A stretch of DNA of 64,000 nucleotides. It comes from Kalmanozyma brasiliensis GHG001. Its lineage: Eukaryota > Basidiomycota > Ustilaginomycetes > Ustilaginales. Under the pieces are notes generated by a model. The model saw only the letters and a list, made by a program, of their open reading frames with translations, ran no database searches and was not told the origin of the DNA. A program made the translations under genes and the position numbers. Of the stretch, positions 9,380 to 19,492 are shown in pieces (position 1 is the stretch's first letter; the number at the start of each line of letters is the position of its first letter). The stretch covers positions 620,001 through 684,000 of the forward strand of contig NW_015961959.1 in the NCBI RefSeq assembly GCF_000497045.1, written 5' to 3'.

Positions 9380-11896
9380 ATGCGCAATGCTTCACGGCTT
9401 TGCAGAGGGCTGTCGGAAGCTGCGCAGTCAATAGAGAGGCCATACATCCCTCGACATGTTCCGCTGCCCTCTTCCAGCTACAGTGCAACTGGCCCGACCT
9501 CGGCCAGGACATCTCCTCCGGCAGCTTTTGACAAGGGACACTTTGCGGGCGCCGATCTACGAGGAGAAGATGATGCTTTTCGATCTCCCAGGAAGGCTGA
9601 CTCTCTCCGCGCTGGTCTGACAAGACATCAACTTGCGTCTCCAATCGCATCCCAACACAGCACACAAGCACAAGTTCCGTCTGCCGTTCTCTCACCAGAG
9701 GAAGCAAAGGAGGTTCGACAACCACTGCCTGCATCATCTACGGACATCAGAGACCCTCCGTCAATACCAATGTCCGCCTCAGGCGCTATAAAGATCTATG
9801 CTCAGCGACGAAATCACCGCCAACATGCTTCGACTCCACTCGCGAATCCCCCGCCAGAGCTTGTCTCGAAGGCCAAGCAGCGAAGGCCCAGCACGAAGCG
9901 ACTCAGCTCAGAAGGCAGTCATCGGCAATCACCTCATCCAAAATCTCCCATGTCATACAGCCTCATGAATCATGTCAGAGCAACATATCCAGCTTTGACA
10001 GATCCTCAGGCAAGCTTGCTTTTGGAGACCTTCTCTCGCATCCAGTCCCCCTCATCACAAGTCCCGAGCGCCGTCATTTCGTGGTACGAAGATCGTGTGT
10101 GGACGGTCGAGCGCCAATCGGAAGGTACCGAAAGGACTGAAAGCGCTCAAAGCATCTCAATGCTGATGCGATATGCCTACCAAAGGAACGATCTACGGTC
10201 TTTGCTTCGGATGGAAAGTCGCGCTGCTCGCTTCCGACCCTCCGACCCTCAATCTAGCGCCGGCACGCTGGCACCCGCGGCGGTTTCAAAGCTACCAGAA
10301 TTGGCCAACGTCGACGATGTCCCCACCTGGCCCGCCCGGGATGAGAATCCAAAGGCGCTAGCGTACAACCTCAAGGTAGCGTTCGCTGCGAGGCAGGGTG
10401 ACTGGGTCAAAGTCGAAGAGCTCCTCGACAACGCGGATCTGCTTTCTTCGGCTCCGACCAAGCCGAACCGGGATCATCGAGGCACTCCCAAGCGTCGTTC
10501 AGGGATGACACTGGACGCAATCGGATGGGGCAGCCTCCTCCGCCACGGGCTCGGCAATGTGCAAAAGCTCGATGTCGCCGGACTCTCGACCGCTGCTGGC
10601 GCAGACGCATCATCAGAAGAACCGAGGTCTCGAAGCCATGACTTGACTGCATCGACGCACCCAAACGACCAGTCTTCAGACGATCCAGACGACAAGTTAA
10701 AGAAAGCGAAGGAGGAAGCGCAGCAAATGCAGGCCAAGCTCTCAGTGACAAAGCGCTTATTGCCAAATCTCCTACGTTCTATGAGCAGATCAGCCAGCGT
10801 AGCTCGATCGTCCAATCTGGCAGGCGATGAGAGCAAGGCCCCTGCGGAGGTAGCAGAGTCATCGACGCCGAGCTGGCTTCTCCAGTCGGTCCTCGCGCAA
10901 CTCGCAGAGCGAGGCGAAACGGCGTCCGCGATTCGAATCGTGCAGCTCGCTCTGTCAGAGGCGTCGCCCTCCCTCGGCAACAACGCAGCCGACCGTAGAA
11001 CAGCTACTCACGTCCTCAATCTAGCCCTCCAAGCGTGCGGACATAACGGCAGAATCAGGATCGCGGAGACTCTGCGCATCTTCAACAGCCTCACGTCGTC
11101 ACAGCTCGGGCACGACATCTCTGGATCTACCGTCCTTATCCAACCCAGAGTGCTATCAGATTTCAAGAAGCCCAGGGAAGATGCGAAAAACGAGCTGACA
11201 TCTGTCATCGTTCCGAACGAAGAGTCTCTCGTGCTGCTCCTCAAGAAGGTGTGCCACCCGCTCTTCCGTGCCTCGTGGACGCGTAGGTTGGTCGACGATT
11301 TCGAGCGGCTCTTTCCCCAAGTCAGTGTGTCCGGAAGGACATTTCGGATGATCTTGGCAAACTGTCTTGCTCCCGCTCCCGCTCCCGCTTTGGCAGGTGT
11401 GCCGGCCTCGATGCCGGCTGTCCGGGAGCGCGTGGTCGCAAGCGGTCGCCGCGGACGTCGGCTGCGTCAGGCAGCAGCGACCAACAATACCGCCTCTGCT
11501 TCACCTGATGTCACCGTTGCAACCGCGAGGGAACCCAGGCTGAAAGTCTCGATTCTGTCCCAGACCCTGGAGACCATCCTCACACGCTTCGCCCACTTCA
11601 CCGCCGCACACGACCCGTCTCGCCGTCTCCATCTGTCAACCACCAACAGGCTTCGGTTCGAGCACACGCTGCTGCGCGCCAAGCGCATGCTCCTCGTCAA
11701 GCGGGCGGCGCATCAGGAAGCTCTCCGCTCCATCGCCGCCGTGGGCAAGAGAAAGCGAATGACGACGCATCACACGCACGCAATCACCCAGATCAACATC
11801 GCCCTCGACCGCATCGCTGCAGTCCAGCGTCTCGGTCGATGCGAAGAAGCGCACTGGAAGCGACACGCCCGCACAAGCACAGCCGATCAAAGATGA
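9380..11896 (+). CDS. putative mitochondrial helical-repeat (PPR-like) protein
   Basis: An 838-residue protein I do not recognise with certainty. The first in-frame ATG is 9380; the open frame extends to a TTG at 9281. The N-terminus MRNASRLCRGLSEAAQ is basic and amphipathic-looking, which suggests mitochondrial import. After a disordered Ser/Pro/Arg region, the middle and C-terminal parts contain short helical pairs of pentatricopeptide-repeat style. Examples are SMLMRYAYQRNDLRSLLRM, NPKALAYNLKVAFAARQGDW, LAERGETASAIRIVQLALSE and ATHVLNLALQACGHNGRIRI. Such proteins usually bind organellar RNA. The 3' end lies only 50 nt from the convergent STS1 stop. An upstream exon replacing the N-terminus cannot be excluded. 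Confidence 0.6.
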   Translation: MRNASRLCRGLSEAAQSIERPYIPRHVPLPSSSYSATGPTSARTSPPAAFDKGHFAGADLRGEDDAFRSPRKADSLRAGLTRHQLASPIASQHSTQAQVPSAVLSPEEAKEVRQPLPASSTDIRDPPSIPMSASGAIKIYAQRRNHRQHASTPLANPPPELVSKAKQRRPSTKRLSSEGSHRQSPHPKSPMSYSLMNHVRATYPALTDPQASLLLETFSRIQSPSSQVPSAVISWYEDRVWTVERQSEGTERTESAQSISMLMRYAYQRNDLRSLLRMESRAARFRPSDPQSSAGTLAPAAVSKLPELANVDDVPTWPARDENPKALAYNLKVAFAARQGDWVKVEELLDNADLLSSAPTKPNRDHRGTPKRRSGMTLDAIGWGSLLRHGLGNVQKLDVAGLSTAAGADASSEEPRSRSHDLTASTHPNDQSSDDPDDKLKKAKEEAQQMQAKLSVTKRLLPNLLRSMSRSASVARSSNLAGDESKAPAEVAESSTPSWLLQSVLAQLAERGETASAIRIVQLALSEASPSLGNNAADRRTATHVLNLALQACGHNGRIRIAETLRIFNSLTSSQLGHDISGSTVLIQPRVLSDFKKPREDAKNELTSVIVPNEESLVLLLKKVCHPLFRASWTRRLVDDFERLFPQVSVSGRTFRMILANCLAPAPAPALAGVPASMPAVRERVVASGRRGRRLRQAAATNNTASASPDVTVATAREPRLKVSILSQTLETILTRFAHFTAAHDPSRRLHLSTTNRLRFEHTLLRAKRMLLVKRAAHQEALRSIAAVGKRKRMTTHHTHAITQINIALDRIAAVQRLGRCEEAHWKRHARTSTADQR

Positions 11897-11946
11897 CGAC
11901 CAAAACTCAATGCATTGTTTTCAACAGTATGGGGGTATGATGTGTG

Positions 11947-13542
11947 CTACAACTCCTCCTCTCCATCGCTCATGCTGCTCCCGCGTCCCCTCTTCTCCCT
12001 CTTCTGCACCGCGTACTGCGTTCCACCGACCAACCAAGCCAAATCCCTCTCCAACCGGTTCCGTACCTCATCCATAGCTTTGCGGATGAGCATCTCCTCC
12101 GCCTTCTGCTCCTCCCTCTTGACCGTACCCGTAGCCTCCAATGCCCTAGCCCAAGTGAGCACCATTTCCTGGGAAAACATTCTCCCATCTCCATTCACCG
12201 CCTTGTCCAGACGGTGCAGGAGCGTCGTCCACTGCTTGAGGATGGCGGGCATGAGGACAGTCATGAGCGCATCTGGTGACGAGGGCTGCGCAAATTCGGT
12301 GCCCAGCATATAGGCGAGGTTGCTGTGCTTGCCGTACGCATCGGTTGCGACCATCTTGCTGGGCGTGGTGGGCGTCGAACCACCCGCGCCGAACCCGAAC
12401 GACGTCTGCTGGCTAGAAGCGGTAAAGAGGTTGAAGGCGAGACTCGACTTTGTCACCGACGGCAGAAGCGCTTCGATGCGGAGAACACGACTCGTGATCA
12501 TGAGAAGGAACGTAAACGTCGTAGCCGGGTGCACCTCTTCCCGGTCGGCTTGCAGTCGTGGGTCCCGCTCTCGCAGTCGTTGCTCGCGGTCGGAATCGAG
12601 TTCGGTGACGAAGAAGGGAAGGTAGCCAAGTGCAGCGTCGACAAACGCAGCGATGGGCGCACGAAGTCGCGACCAGGTGTATTCGTGCCTGGCAGTGGAA
12701 CCGTCTGCGACGAAGGGTATCGCGGAGCGAATCGCCTTTTCCAGCTCGTCGAGGGAGCTCTCGACGGAATCTAGCGAGGGTGTGGGGAGAAGCGATAGGA
12801 TCTGCGCCGGCAGTGTAGCATCGGTCGACTGCAGAAGCAGAGACGAGAGCATCGAAAGCAGAGAAGGCTTGTCCATGGATGCAAGCATCTTGCCAATGTC
12901 GACGTCGATACCTGACATGCCCACTCGATTTGAAAGACCGAGAGCTTGTCGTTTCGATGCGGAGTGAGAGGGAGTGAAGAGAGCGTTGTTCTGAGAGTGG
13001 GTGGGTGTCGATGGTGAGAAGGCGGATGATGTCGAAACTGATGCTGCTTGGTGCGCCGAGTAAGTCAATGGCTCGGCGTTCTTGAGTCCAAACCCAAGAC
13101 CGGCCCGCATTCGCTTTGGCAGGACGACCCGCTTGTGTTCGTGCGGAGGAGCGAAGGAATCCGAACCAAGCCGAGATCTTTGTACGTGACCCATGTCATC
13201 GTCCTCGTCGAAGTCGTCATCGTCATCATCTAGGTCACGTCTGCGTTTGGCGTCGGATCGCCTCGAAGGACTGGTGGCAGGCAGCTGTGATGTGGATGCT
13301 GATGCGGAGCCAAAGCCAAAGATGGGCGAAGCTGCGGAAGTGCTGGCGGCTGGCGAGGAGACAGAAACATTGTTGCCTCCAAACGAGGAACCGAAGCCAA
13401 AGCCGAAACCGAGTGGACTTGGCGCATGGTGAACAGGAGCGCTGTTGAAGGGGATTTGGTGACTAGGCCCGGCGGCCACGGCGGGCGAGGATGACCGTGA
13501 AGGCGAGGCGGACATGATGGAGAACACGCCTGGTGCGGACAT
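11947..13542 (-). CDS. STS1: Sts1/Cut8 family nuclear proteasome tether
   Basis: A 531-residue protein of the Cut8/Sts1 family, which anchors the 26S proteasome in or at the nucleus. The N-terminal third is Ser/Pro/Gly-rich and includes a basic nuclear-localisation-like KRRRDLDDDDDDFDEDDD near residue 100. The C-terminal half is the helical Cut8 core: LASMDKPSLLSMLSSLLLQS, SRLRAPIAAFVDAALGYLPF, FLLMITSRVLRIEALLP, then MLGTEFAQPSSPDALMTVLM and ILKQWTTLLHRLDKAVNGDG. It is longer than the yeast or fission-yeast proteins because of the N-terminal disorder. The start at 13542 is an ATG, with a second ATG nine codons in. The gene is convergent with the PPR-like gene. Confidence 0.88.
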   Translation of the reverse strand: MSAPGVFSIMSASPSRSSSPAVAAGPSHQIPFNSAPVHHAPSPLGFGFGFGSSFGGNNVSVSSPAASTSAASPIFGFGSASASTSQLPATSPSRRSDAKRRRDLDDDDDDFDEDDDMGHVQRSRLGSDSFAPPHEHKRVVLPKRMRAGLGFGLKNAEPLTYSAHQAASVSTSSAFSPSTPTHSQNNALFTPSHSASKRQALGLSNRVGMSGIDVDIGKMLASMDKPSLLSMLSSLLLQSTDATLPAQILSLLPTPSLDSVESSLDELEKAIRSAIPFVADGSTARHEYTWSRLRAPIAAFVDAALGYLPFFVTELDSDREQRLRERDPRLQADREEVHPATTFTFLLMITSRVLRIEALLPSVTKSSLAFNLFTASSQQTSFGFGAGGSTPTTPSKMVATDAYGKHSNLAYMLGTEFAQPSSPDALMTVLMPAILKQWTTLLHRLDKAVNGDGRMFSQEMVLTWARALEATGTVKREEQKAEEMLIRKAMDEVRNRLERDLAWLVGGTQYAVQKREKRGRGSSMSDGEEEL

Positions 13543-14199
13543 GGCGTCGGGCAGAACTCCACAAGACTATGTGTTGGTGCTGAGCTGGCGGTCAGGAATG
13601 GTCGACGAGATGCCTTGCCTGAACTCGTGGGTAGCAATCTGAATCCTGCTCGCCGGCCTAATGCTCGTCCCGGCAGTGATCGAGCGACGGACGAGGCCTG
13701 ATGAAGATGCGGCCGCTTATGCTGTTTAGGTGCGGAGGCAGTGGTGGTGGTGATAAGGTGGACGTGAGATGACAAGAGCCAAGGAGACGAATTGCTGAGC
13801 GTGTGTTGATTAGCGGCTGGATCGCCGCCACTGCAGGTCAGTCAAATTTGGCGTTGGATCACAATCCCAACCCGCCCACCCGCAAGCGGTTTCAAAAATT
13901 GTGACTTTGCGAAAAGGATGGGCGTGCTTGCGTGTTGGCTACAGTAGCGGCACCTTTCAGAAATCACAAAATCACAACCCTGGCTGAGTTTGAGGCTGCA
14001 GGCTTTGTGGAGCTGCCACGCAAGCCATGCTCGGATTTTCGAGAGATGTTAGCTCGCGTCTGCAACGCCATCTGAGAGGGAAAATCGAGGTCTCTTGTGA
14101 TGGTGCACAGACCTGTCAATGCTCATTGCTTCGCAACTTTGCATGAGCATGATCATTGTTTAACGACATTGCTTTCGATCAACGAATCTCGGGATGGCC
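13543..14199. other. intergenic: STS1 promoter
   Basis: About 650 nt upstream of STS1 up to the 3' end of the small spliced gene. No conserved frame or RNA was recognised. Confidence 0.55.
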
Positions 14200-14698
14200 T
14201 TACATATCTGGAGCACGGTGAGTCACGGCGTCGGTGTCCGAAGGTGCATCTGCGCGGAAGCTGGTGTTGCCCATCGAGTCCTGCACGCTGGGCTGGAATT
14301 GTCCCCCTGATCCTGACCTCGCCTGCTCGGTCGAAGAGAAGCCTTGGCCCGTCTGGTTCTCCTTCGAGAACTGGTCACCGCCAGAAGCAGAAAGGCCGTA
14401 GCCGCCTTGGTCGATGGTCTCGCCTGTCTCGCGTTGCTGGTCTGCTCCCGTGGGGTTGGGGTGGGCGGAGGACTGGTCGGTGAAGTTGTTGTCCGATGCC
14501 AGACGGTCGTCGCCGACTGAAAGAGGCCGGGCTCCCGTAGCGTCTGGAAGAGATTGAGTCGGATCGGAAGTGCAGCGAGAAGCGATGATCAGCCACATGT
14601 GCCACGATGAAGGGTACACCTCAAGCTTCCGAGCTTGTCCACTGCAACTGATCGAACTTACTGCTGCTGTTGTTGGCTTGACTGATGTTAGACGACAT
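14200..14698 (-). CDS. small spliced disordered protein, unknown function
   Basis: Two exons: 14698-14662 (37 nt) and 14543-14200 (344 nt), separated by a 118-nt intron that begins GTAAGT and ends CTTCCAG. Joined, they encode 126 residues starting MSSNISQANNSS and ending THRAPDM. The exon-2 frame stays open through the intron, so an unspliced reading gives a spurious longer frame. The protein is rich in Gly, Ser, Gln, Asp and Thr, with no Cys in the mature frame and no signal peptide or membrane segment. It looks intrinsically disordered, like small fungal stress or conidiation proteins, but I cannot name a family. The clean splice signals and an in-frame ATG 13 codons upstream of the donor are the support for it being real. 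Confidence 0.6.
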
Positions 14699-15256
14699 TC
14701 TGAAGAGTGTGATGGGGATGGAAGATGAGATACGGTCAGAAGAGATGCCTTGAAGTGTTGCAAAGATACACGCGGAGACAAGGCTGGTCTGAGCGCGCTA
14801 CAGATCAGGTCTACAAGGTCGCGGCCAGCTGTCGGCATGGCATTCGCGAACCAGAGACACAGAGAACTAGCCATCCGCTTGGCGGCGCCTCAAACGTCGC
14901 TCAGGGTCTTGACAACGACCATATCAAGGATCTACGTCATGAGACCGCTCCTCGCTTTATGCACAAAGCAGCGTGACTCAGCTGTCATCCGAGTCGCTTA
15001 TTTTACCCGACGGCAAATTATGGATGCCGAACCAAACCTTAGCAACTTTACCACCACATCATCCACCTCATCATTCTTGATGCTCGACGGTGGCGACTGC
15101 TGCGTTGATACAGGTGAATTGCAATGCGAGGCAAAGAGTAGTGCGAAGAGTCTAGAGATACAGATTGCGTGTAGAGGACGATACAGATGGAATGCAGAAG
15201 AGGGGCGACGTTGCCGGGCGAGGGAAGTCGCGCTCGTGGCCGTTCGCAATGAAGAA
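14699..15256. other. intergenic, promoter of the small spliced gene
   Basis: About 560 nt between two minus-strand genes. Short frames on both strands have no recognisable content. Confidence 0.5.
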
Positions 15257-16690
15257 TCACTGCGTCTGGGATCGGCCACGGAAGATGGAGCGGAAGCCCG
15301 AGAGTGAGGAGCGCTTCGAAGACGTCTTGAGCTTGGGCTTGCCTCTCGCCGTGAAAGTGACTTGCGTTTCAGGACTTTCGTCGTCGACGATGTCAGCTCG
15401 GACGGTGGGCTTGGAAGAGGGTGGGAGCGCTCCTTGGAAAGGGTCGCGGAAGACCACTCTGCTCGGTGAGGGCTTGCAGCTCGTGCTGCTCAGGGAAGCA
15501 GCCTCTATGGCATCCGAAACAGCGTCGACTACCTTCTTGGGGCTGATTGATGCCTCAGCTAGCCCGCCGACGTCGTGCGTGGGAGTGCGTCCGTCCATGC
15601 CGTCGTCCTCGGAAGCATCCTCACGCACCGTGTCCATCGATCGTCCGCCAAGCTTGCTGTCCTGCCTACGGCTTGAAGCAGCTCGTTTCAGGACCTGATC
15701 GCGATCCCCGAAGGCTGATGCACGTGGAGTGTCGTTCTCCAGGCTCATCTGAGGAACCGAAGTGTCCTGTTCCGCTGAGAGATCAGTGTTGATCTTGGGC
15801 AGCATGGGAGGCGAAGCGTGATCGGCTCCGGGGGAGAGCGGCGGGCTCATAGAAGCCGAGCTCGCAACACTCGAGATGGACGAAGTGCGACCGTCGCGCG
15901 CTCTCGTATGATCGTCCGAGCCTGCTTCGGATCTGCACAGACTTGACTCGCTCCCTGCTCCAGGTGACGGGACCGATCCACTCTCGCTGGGACGTCGCGC
16001 AGTATTTGCCGTGATGGACTCCTGTGGCAGGTCTTGTCGCAACAGATAGATCGATCGCTCGAAGGGTGTGAGCTGGTGAAGTCGCAAGGTGTCGATAATC
16101 TCGTCGACCACCTCATCGTTGTCCACGACGTCGTCTACTGAGGACCCTGGGCTGCCAGGAAGACTAGTGAGTGAGCTGACAGAACCTCGGTGTCGGGCCA
16201 GCGCTGACCGCTCTTGACGAATGGTCATCCAGTTGCGGATGACAGCCACGAGTACCCGAAGGCTGATGCTCATCGTTCCCTCGGGAGGAATGCGTGTAGC
16301 TTCGCCCTCTTTTGCGGCGGAGTGCGTCTCGTAGCAAACACCTTTGGCATCGGGCGAGGATAGGTTGAAAGGCCAGGCATAGAGAGTCTCTGTGGGCACG
16401 TAGAGCAAGGTCACGATAAGGCAGACATCCTTCCTCCCGGTATCGGAAGACGGACGCTGATGCGCTTTGGCGATTCCGACGACAGACCACTGCTGCGGTC
16501 GGTAGCCGGCGAGGGCGAAGAGGTCGGAAGTGGGCGAGTCCGATGCGGCCTCACTTGACGGAGACGATGGCGTCGAAGACGAAGGGCTTGTGCGTGATGA
16601 TGAAGGCTTCTTCAGGATGCTCCTAGGCGGTTGCACTTCAGGGCGAGAGCTTGCGAGGACGAAGCCTTCGCGGCCACGTCCTTGAAGCAT
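15257..16690 (-). CDS. conserved-looking hypothetical Ser-rich protein
   Basis: A 477-residue protein I do not recognise. A folded-looking segment spans roughly residues 60-165 (LFALAGYRPQQWSVVGIAKA, DVCLIVTLLYVPTETLYAWP, MSISLRVLVAVIRNWMTIRQ). The rest is Ser/Asp-rich and disordered, with a basic C-terminus (SGFRSIFRGRSQTQ). There is no signal peptide or membrane span. The ATG at 16690 starts MLQGRGREGFVLASS. The gene is divergent from MCM3, but 2.8 kb away. Coding likelihood rests on the uninterrupted frame and the structured segment. Confidence 0.6.
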   Translation of the reverse strand: MLQGRGREGFVLASSRPEVQPPRSILKKPSSSRTSPSSSTPSSPSSEAASDSPTSDLFALAGYRPQQWSVVGIAKAHQRPSSDTGRKDVCLIVTLLYVPTETLYAWPFNLSSPDAKGVCYETHSAAKEGEATRIPPEGTMSISLRVLVAVIRNWMTIRQERSALARHRGSVSSLTSLPGSPGSSVDDVVDNDEVVDEIIDTLRLHQLTPFERSIYLLRQDLPQESITANTARRPSESGSVPSPGAGSESSLCRSEAGSDDHTRARDGRTSSISSVASSASMSPPLSPGADHASPPMLPKINTDLSAEQDTSVPQMSLENDTPRASAFGDRDQVLKRAASSRRQDSKLGGRSMDTVREDASEDDGMDGRTPTHDVGGLAEASISPKKVVDAVSDAIEAASLSSTSCKPSPSRVVFRDPFQGALPPSSKPTVRADIVDDESPETQVTFTARGKPKLKTSSKRSSLSGFRSIFRGRSQTQ

Positions 16691-18257
16691 GGCTGTAGGT
16701 CGGATTTGGTCTGCGCTTCGTCCTCTGGGGTGCTGAATGTTCTCTGTCTGGGAGATCTAGATACCACGTTCGAGGTTTATGTATCTGATGCGGCGGCGTG
16801 GGGCGATGAAGCGCCGTGGGCTCGCCGTTTTTCGTTGTTAGTGGTGGTCTTCGCAGAAGCGAGCCGGGCGCCCTGCGGGTGCTAACGGGTCCCGCTGGTC
16901 TGTGCCTGTGCGGGCGTGATGGGCCCGGGATGATGTCACGTCCCTGCAAGGTGGTGGGCTAGATGGCTTGGACGAGCGTGAAAGATACGGGAACAAGTGG
17001 CAGTGGGAGCAGGAATGTGGGAACGTTGCGCTTGGGTCGATGTCTGTGATAGGCGGAAGTGAGTGCGAGGATTGTGGGAGGCCTAGGTGTCCAGGTATTA
17101 TAAGGACACATTGCCAATTTAAGGTAGAGGTCAGGGCTGGTCTGAAGAGCAGCATGTCTTCGTATGCAGGACTCAGGCACGCTCATGACCGAAGTGTTCC
17201 TTCGTGAAAGAGATTCGACCGGAGAGTAGCGCATGAGCGGAGCGTCGCTGATCTCGGTCTTTTCCAGGCCCGCGTTGACGGGAGGCGACACTAGCAGCTC
17301 AGCGGCGGAGGTAGCATGAGCCGTGCCAGGAACATCAGACGGGAAGCAGAGTCAAGAATAGCTGGTTGACCGATAGCTCGGCTGGCGCTCTGTCCAAAAG
17401 ATGACAGGATCGTCAGCAACAAACTCGGGAAGCGTTTTTGCAACTCAGACCCTGCTCGACAGAAGCTTTGGCGTCCTGGACGATCTTTTTTAGTCGTAGG
17501 CACTTGACACCGCCGGCCCCTGCCAAGCGAATCGCCGCATCCTTTCAGGGGTCTGTCAGCATCAACTTGGGATACTATCCTGCTAGTCTGATTCTCACGC
17601 GAAGGAAGACGCAAGCGGGCGGCTCTAAGGAATTGGACCATGGCAGCTAGCTCGGTACAAAATGGGACCAAGCTCTCTTGGACTGGATAAAGAGCAACAT
17701 GAACGGGTGACGCCGGGTCAAGCCACTCGAGACGAGTCGAGAAGAGCGATCAGTCCAACTGCCACCCACACACACGCTAGTTTGGGCTGCTCTCGATAGA
17801 CTGCAGACAAAGCAAGCGCGCAGTTGGTCGACTGGGTTCGGAAGATCCTTGGATGCTCTCTAGCGCAAGCACAATCTCTCGGAGAGGGCTCGGGGCAGCT
17901 TGACCAAACTCACGACGCCACCGAAAGATGTGCTGGTCTCATAGATCAGCAAGACGAGGTGAAGGTGCGACTGCCAAGACAACGTGAGTCGATCTACCGC
18001 ATCCTGGCTCGGTGAACTACAGCTTTGAGTATCAAGCACGCGCGGTTCCTCATGCGATTCATCCTATTCATCCCGCTCCCGCGCCGCGTGATTCTCTCTG
18101 GTGTGGCTCTGGAGGTCTGTTGTGGTCAAATGGCCGGCCAAAAGGTACTGACCTGTACTGCCTGTTGTCGGCCTCAATGTTGACGTTGCTTTGCCAACAC
18201 GTTGCTTGTTCGGCGTCTTGAGTTTATTGACCGAGAAATTTTGGCGAGAAGCCCGGC

Positions 18258-18283
18258 GCAGAGCGATTCGACCTCCGCTCTGC
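18258..18283. repeat. 8-bp inverted repeat (stem-loop)
   Basis: GCAGAGCG and CGCTCTGC are perfect complements separated by a 10-nt loop. It lies in the gene-poor stretch upstream of MCM3. No function assigned. Confidence 0.5.
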
Positions 18284-18920
18284 TTGCATCAAACCATGCA
18301 ACCTGCGACATGGCCACGTTGTTCTTGGACCCTTTTGCGTCCTGTGATGGGCAGCTTCGTTCTCGGTGTTCTCCTTGACAAGGATGGCCAGCTGTAAAGT
18401 CCGGCTCGGATACGGGCGACGGTCCCGTCGTGCGATGAGACCAAAGCGAGATTCGTGTCGACAGGCTGAGCGCCAGCCTGCTCGCAGCTATGCCAAGGAC
18501 GCGATGGCATCCGCTTGATCAAGAGGTGTCACAGACGATAAATGTCCCGTTGCGGTGTCAGCTGCGGGTGTTACGGCACCTCTTGCGCTAAGGTCCGGTG
18601 GCGAGACGGTCCTTTGGGTACAGGGCAGGAATGTCGTGCTCGTGCGGTGCAAGCGAGACGGCTAAGGGCGCACAAACACGCCTAATCTTGCTGCTGCAGC
18701 TGCTAAGCGAGATGTCACTTCGGCTTCGATGGCAAAAGAACCATGGTGCAATATGAGGCGAGCTACTACGTTGTCCCGAGTCTAAGGCTTCCTACGAGAC
18801 TACCAAAGAGCGCTACGCGCCGAGACAGAGCTCACTGTCGCTCTTACTTGACAAAGCCGGAGCATGCCAACACGACCTAAGGGAAAGCCTGACCTTTGGC
18901 TACTGTTCTAGTGGTATCGA

Positions 18921-18939
18921 GGTCCTTGAGTCAAGGACC
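18921..18939. repeat. perfect 19-nt palindrome
   Basis: GGTCCTTGA-G-TCAAGGACC: two 9-nt arms around a single base. Its form suits a dimeric DNA-binding protein, but it may be chance. It lies 554 nt upstream of the MCM3 ATG. Confidence 0.5.
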
Positions 18940-19025
18940 GGCAAATTTTTCAAATGTGTTAGAGCGGACCTTTGAGGAAACTGACTTGCCGGCCGACTTT
19001 GAAGCGCGTCTCGGGTGTGGCTGCA

Positions 19026-19031
19026 ACGCGT
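19026..19031. promoter_or_regulatory. MluI cell-cycle box (ACGCGT) 1 upstream of MCM3
   Basis: A perfect ACGCGT, the MBF (Mbp1/Swi6) target that drives G1/S genes including MCM genes in yeasts. It is 462 nt upstream of the MCM3 ATG and paired with a second copy 18 nt downstream. Confidence 0.6.
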
Positions 19032-19043
19032 GTCAAAAGTTCA

Positions 19044-19049
19044 ACGCGT
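19044..19049. promoter_or_regulatory. MluI cell-cycle box (ACGCGT) 2 upstream of MCM3
   Basis: Second perfect ACGCGT, 18 nt from the first. A near match GCGCGT follows at 19061. Confidence 0.6.
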
Positions 19050-19492
19050 AAATGAACTGGGCGCGTGCTCTTCTCCATCGCGTTAATTGCACGAGCGGCC
19101 TCAAAGGGGGATCGTAGTGATGTTCTTCGCATCTGCGCCAAGGGAGTGTTGCTCAGTGTTTTTCTCTGCCAAACTCGAGGGAACGGAAGAAAGGGTCGAG
19201 CGGCCAAGCGACTCGAAGCGCAGTTTGCAAGCAAAGTGCTCGGCAGGCCATCTTGCGTTCTCCTCATCATCACATCCATCCCTTTTATTCGCGCACGCCT
19301 CTTCGCATTCCACAGCGCCCATCATCAACACCCTCATTCCCAACGACCACCTGCGCACAACATCGTCTCGTTTCCCAGAGGTCTACTAGATCCGCACTCG
19401 TCATCGAACGTCCGCACGAGGGACAGCACATCGGCCTTTGCGCCAATCCACCCTAGCCAACACCTCCGCCAGGTCGTATCACCTCGGTCAAG

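Larger units (their letters stand above)
16691..19492. other. 2.8-kb stretch without a convincing gene
   Basis: The longest gap in the window. It has only short frames (up to about 140 residues) with no recognisable motifs. I found no tRNA-like A/B boxes. It includes a hairpin (18258-18283), a perfect 19-nt palindrome (18921-18939) and two ACGCGT boxes near MCM3. A non-coding RNA or an intron-rich gene made of small exons is possible but not supported. Confidence 0.5.

Noticed and set aside
17340..17400. TAGCTCGGCTGG string resembling a tRNA A box
   Set aside because: No matching GGTTCGA B box at the right distance and no cloverleaf can be drawn.
17291..17671. 126-codon minus-strand frame in the gene-poor stretch
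   Set aside because: No motifs and a composition unlike the neighbouring genes; probably a chance frame.
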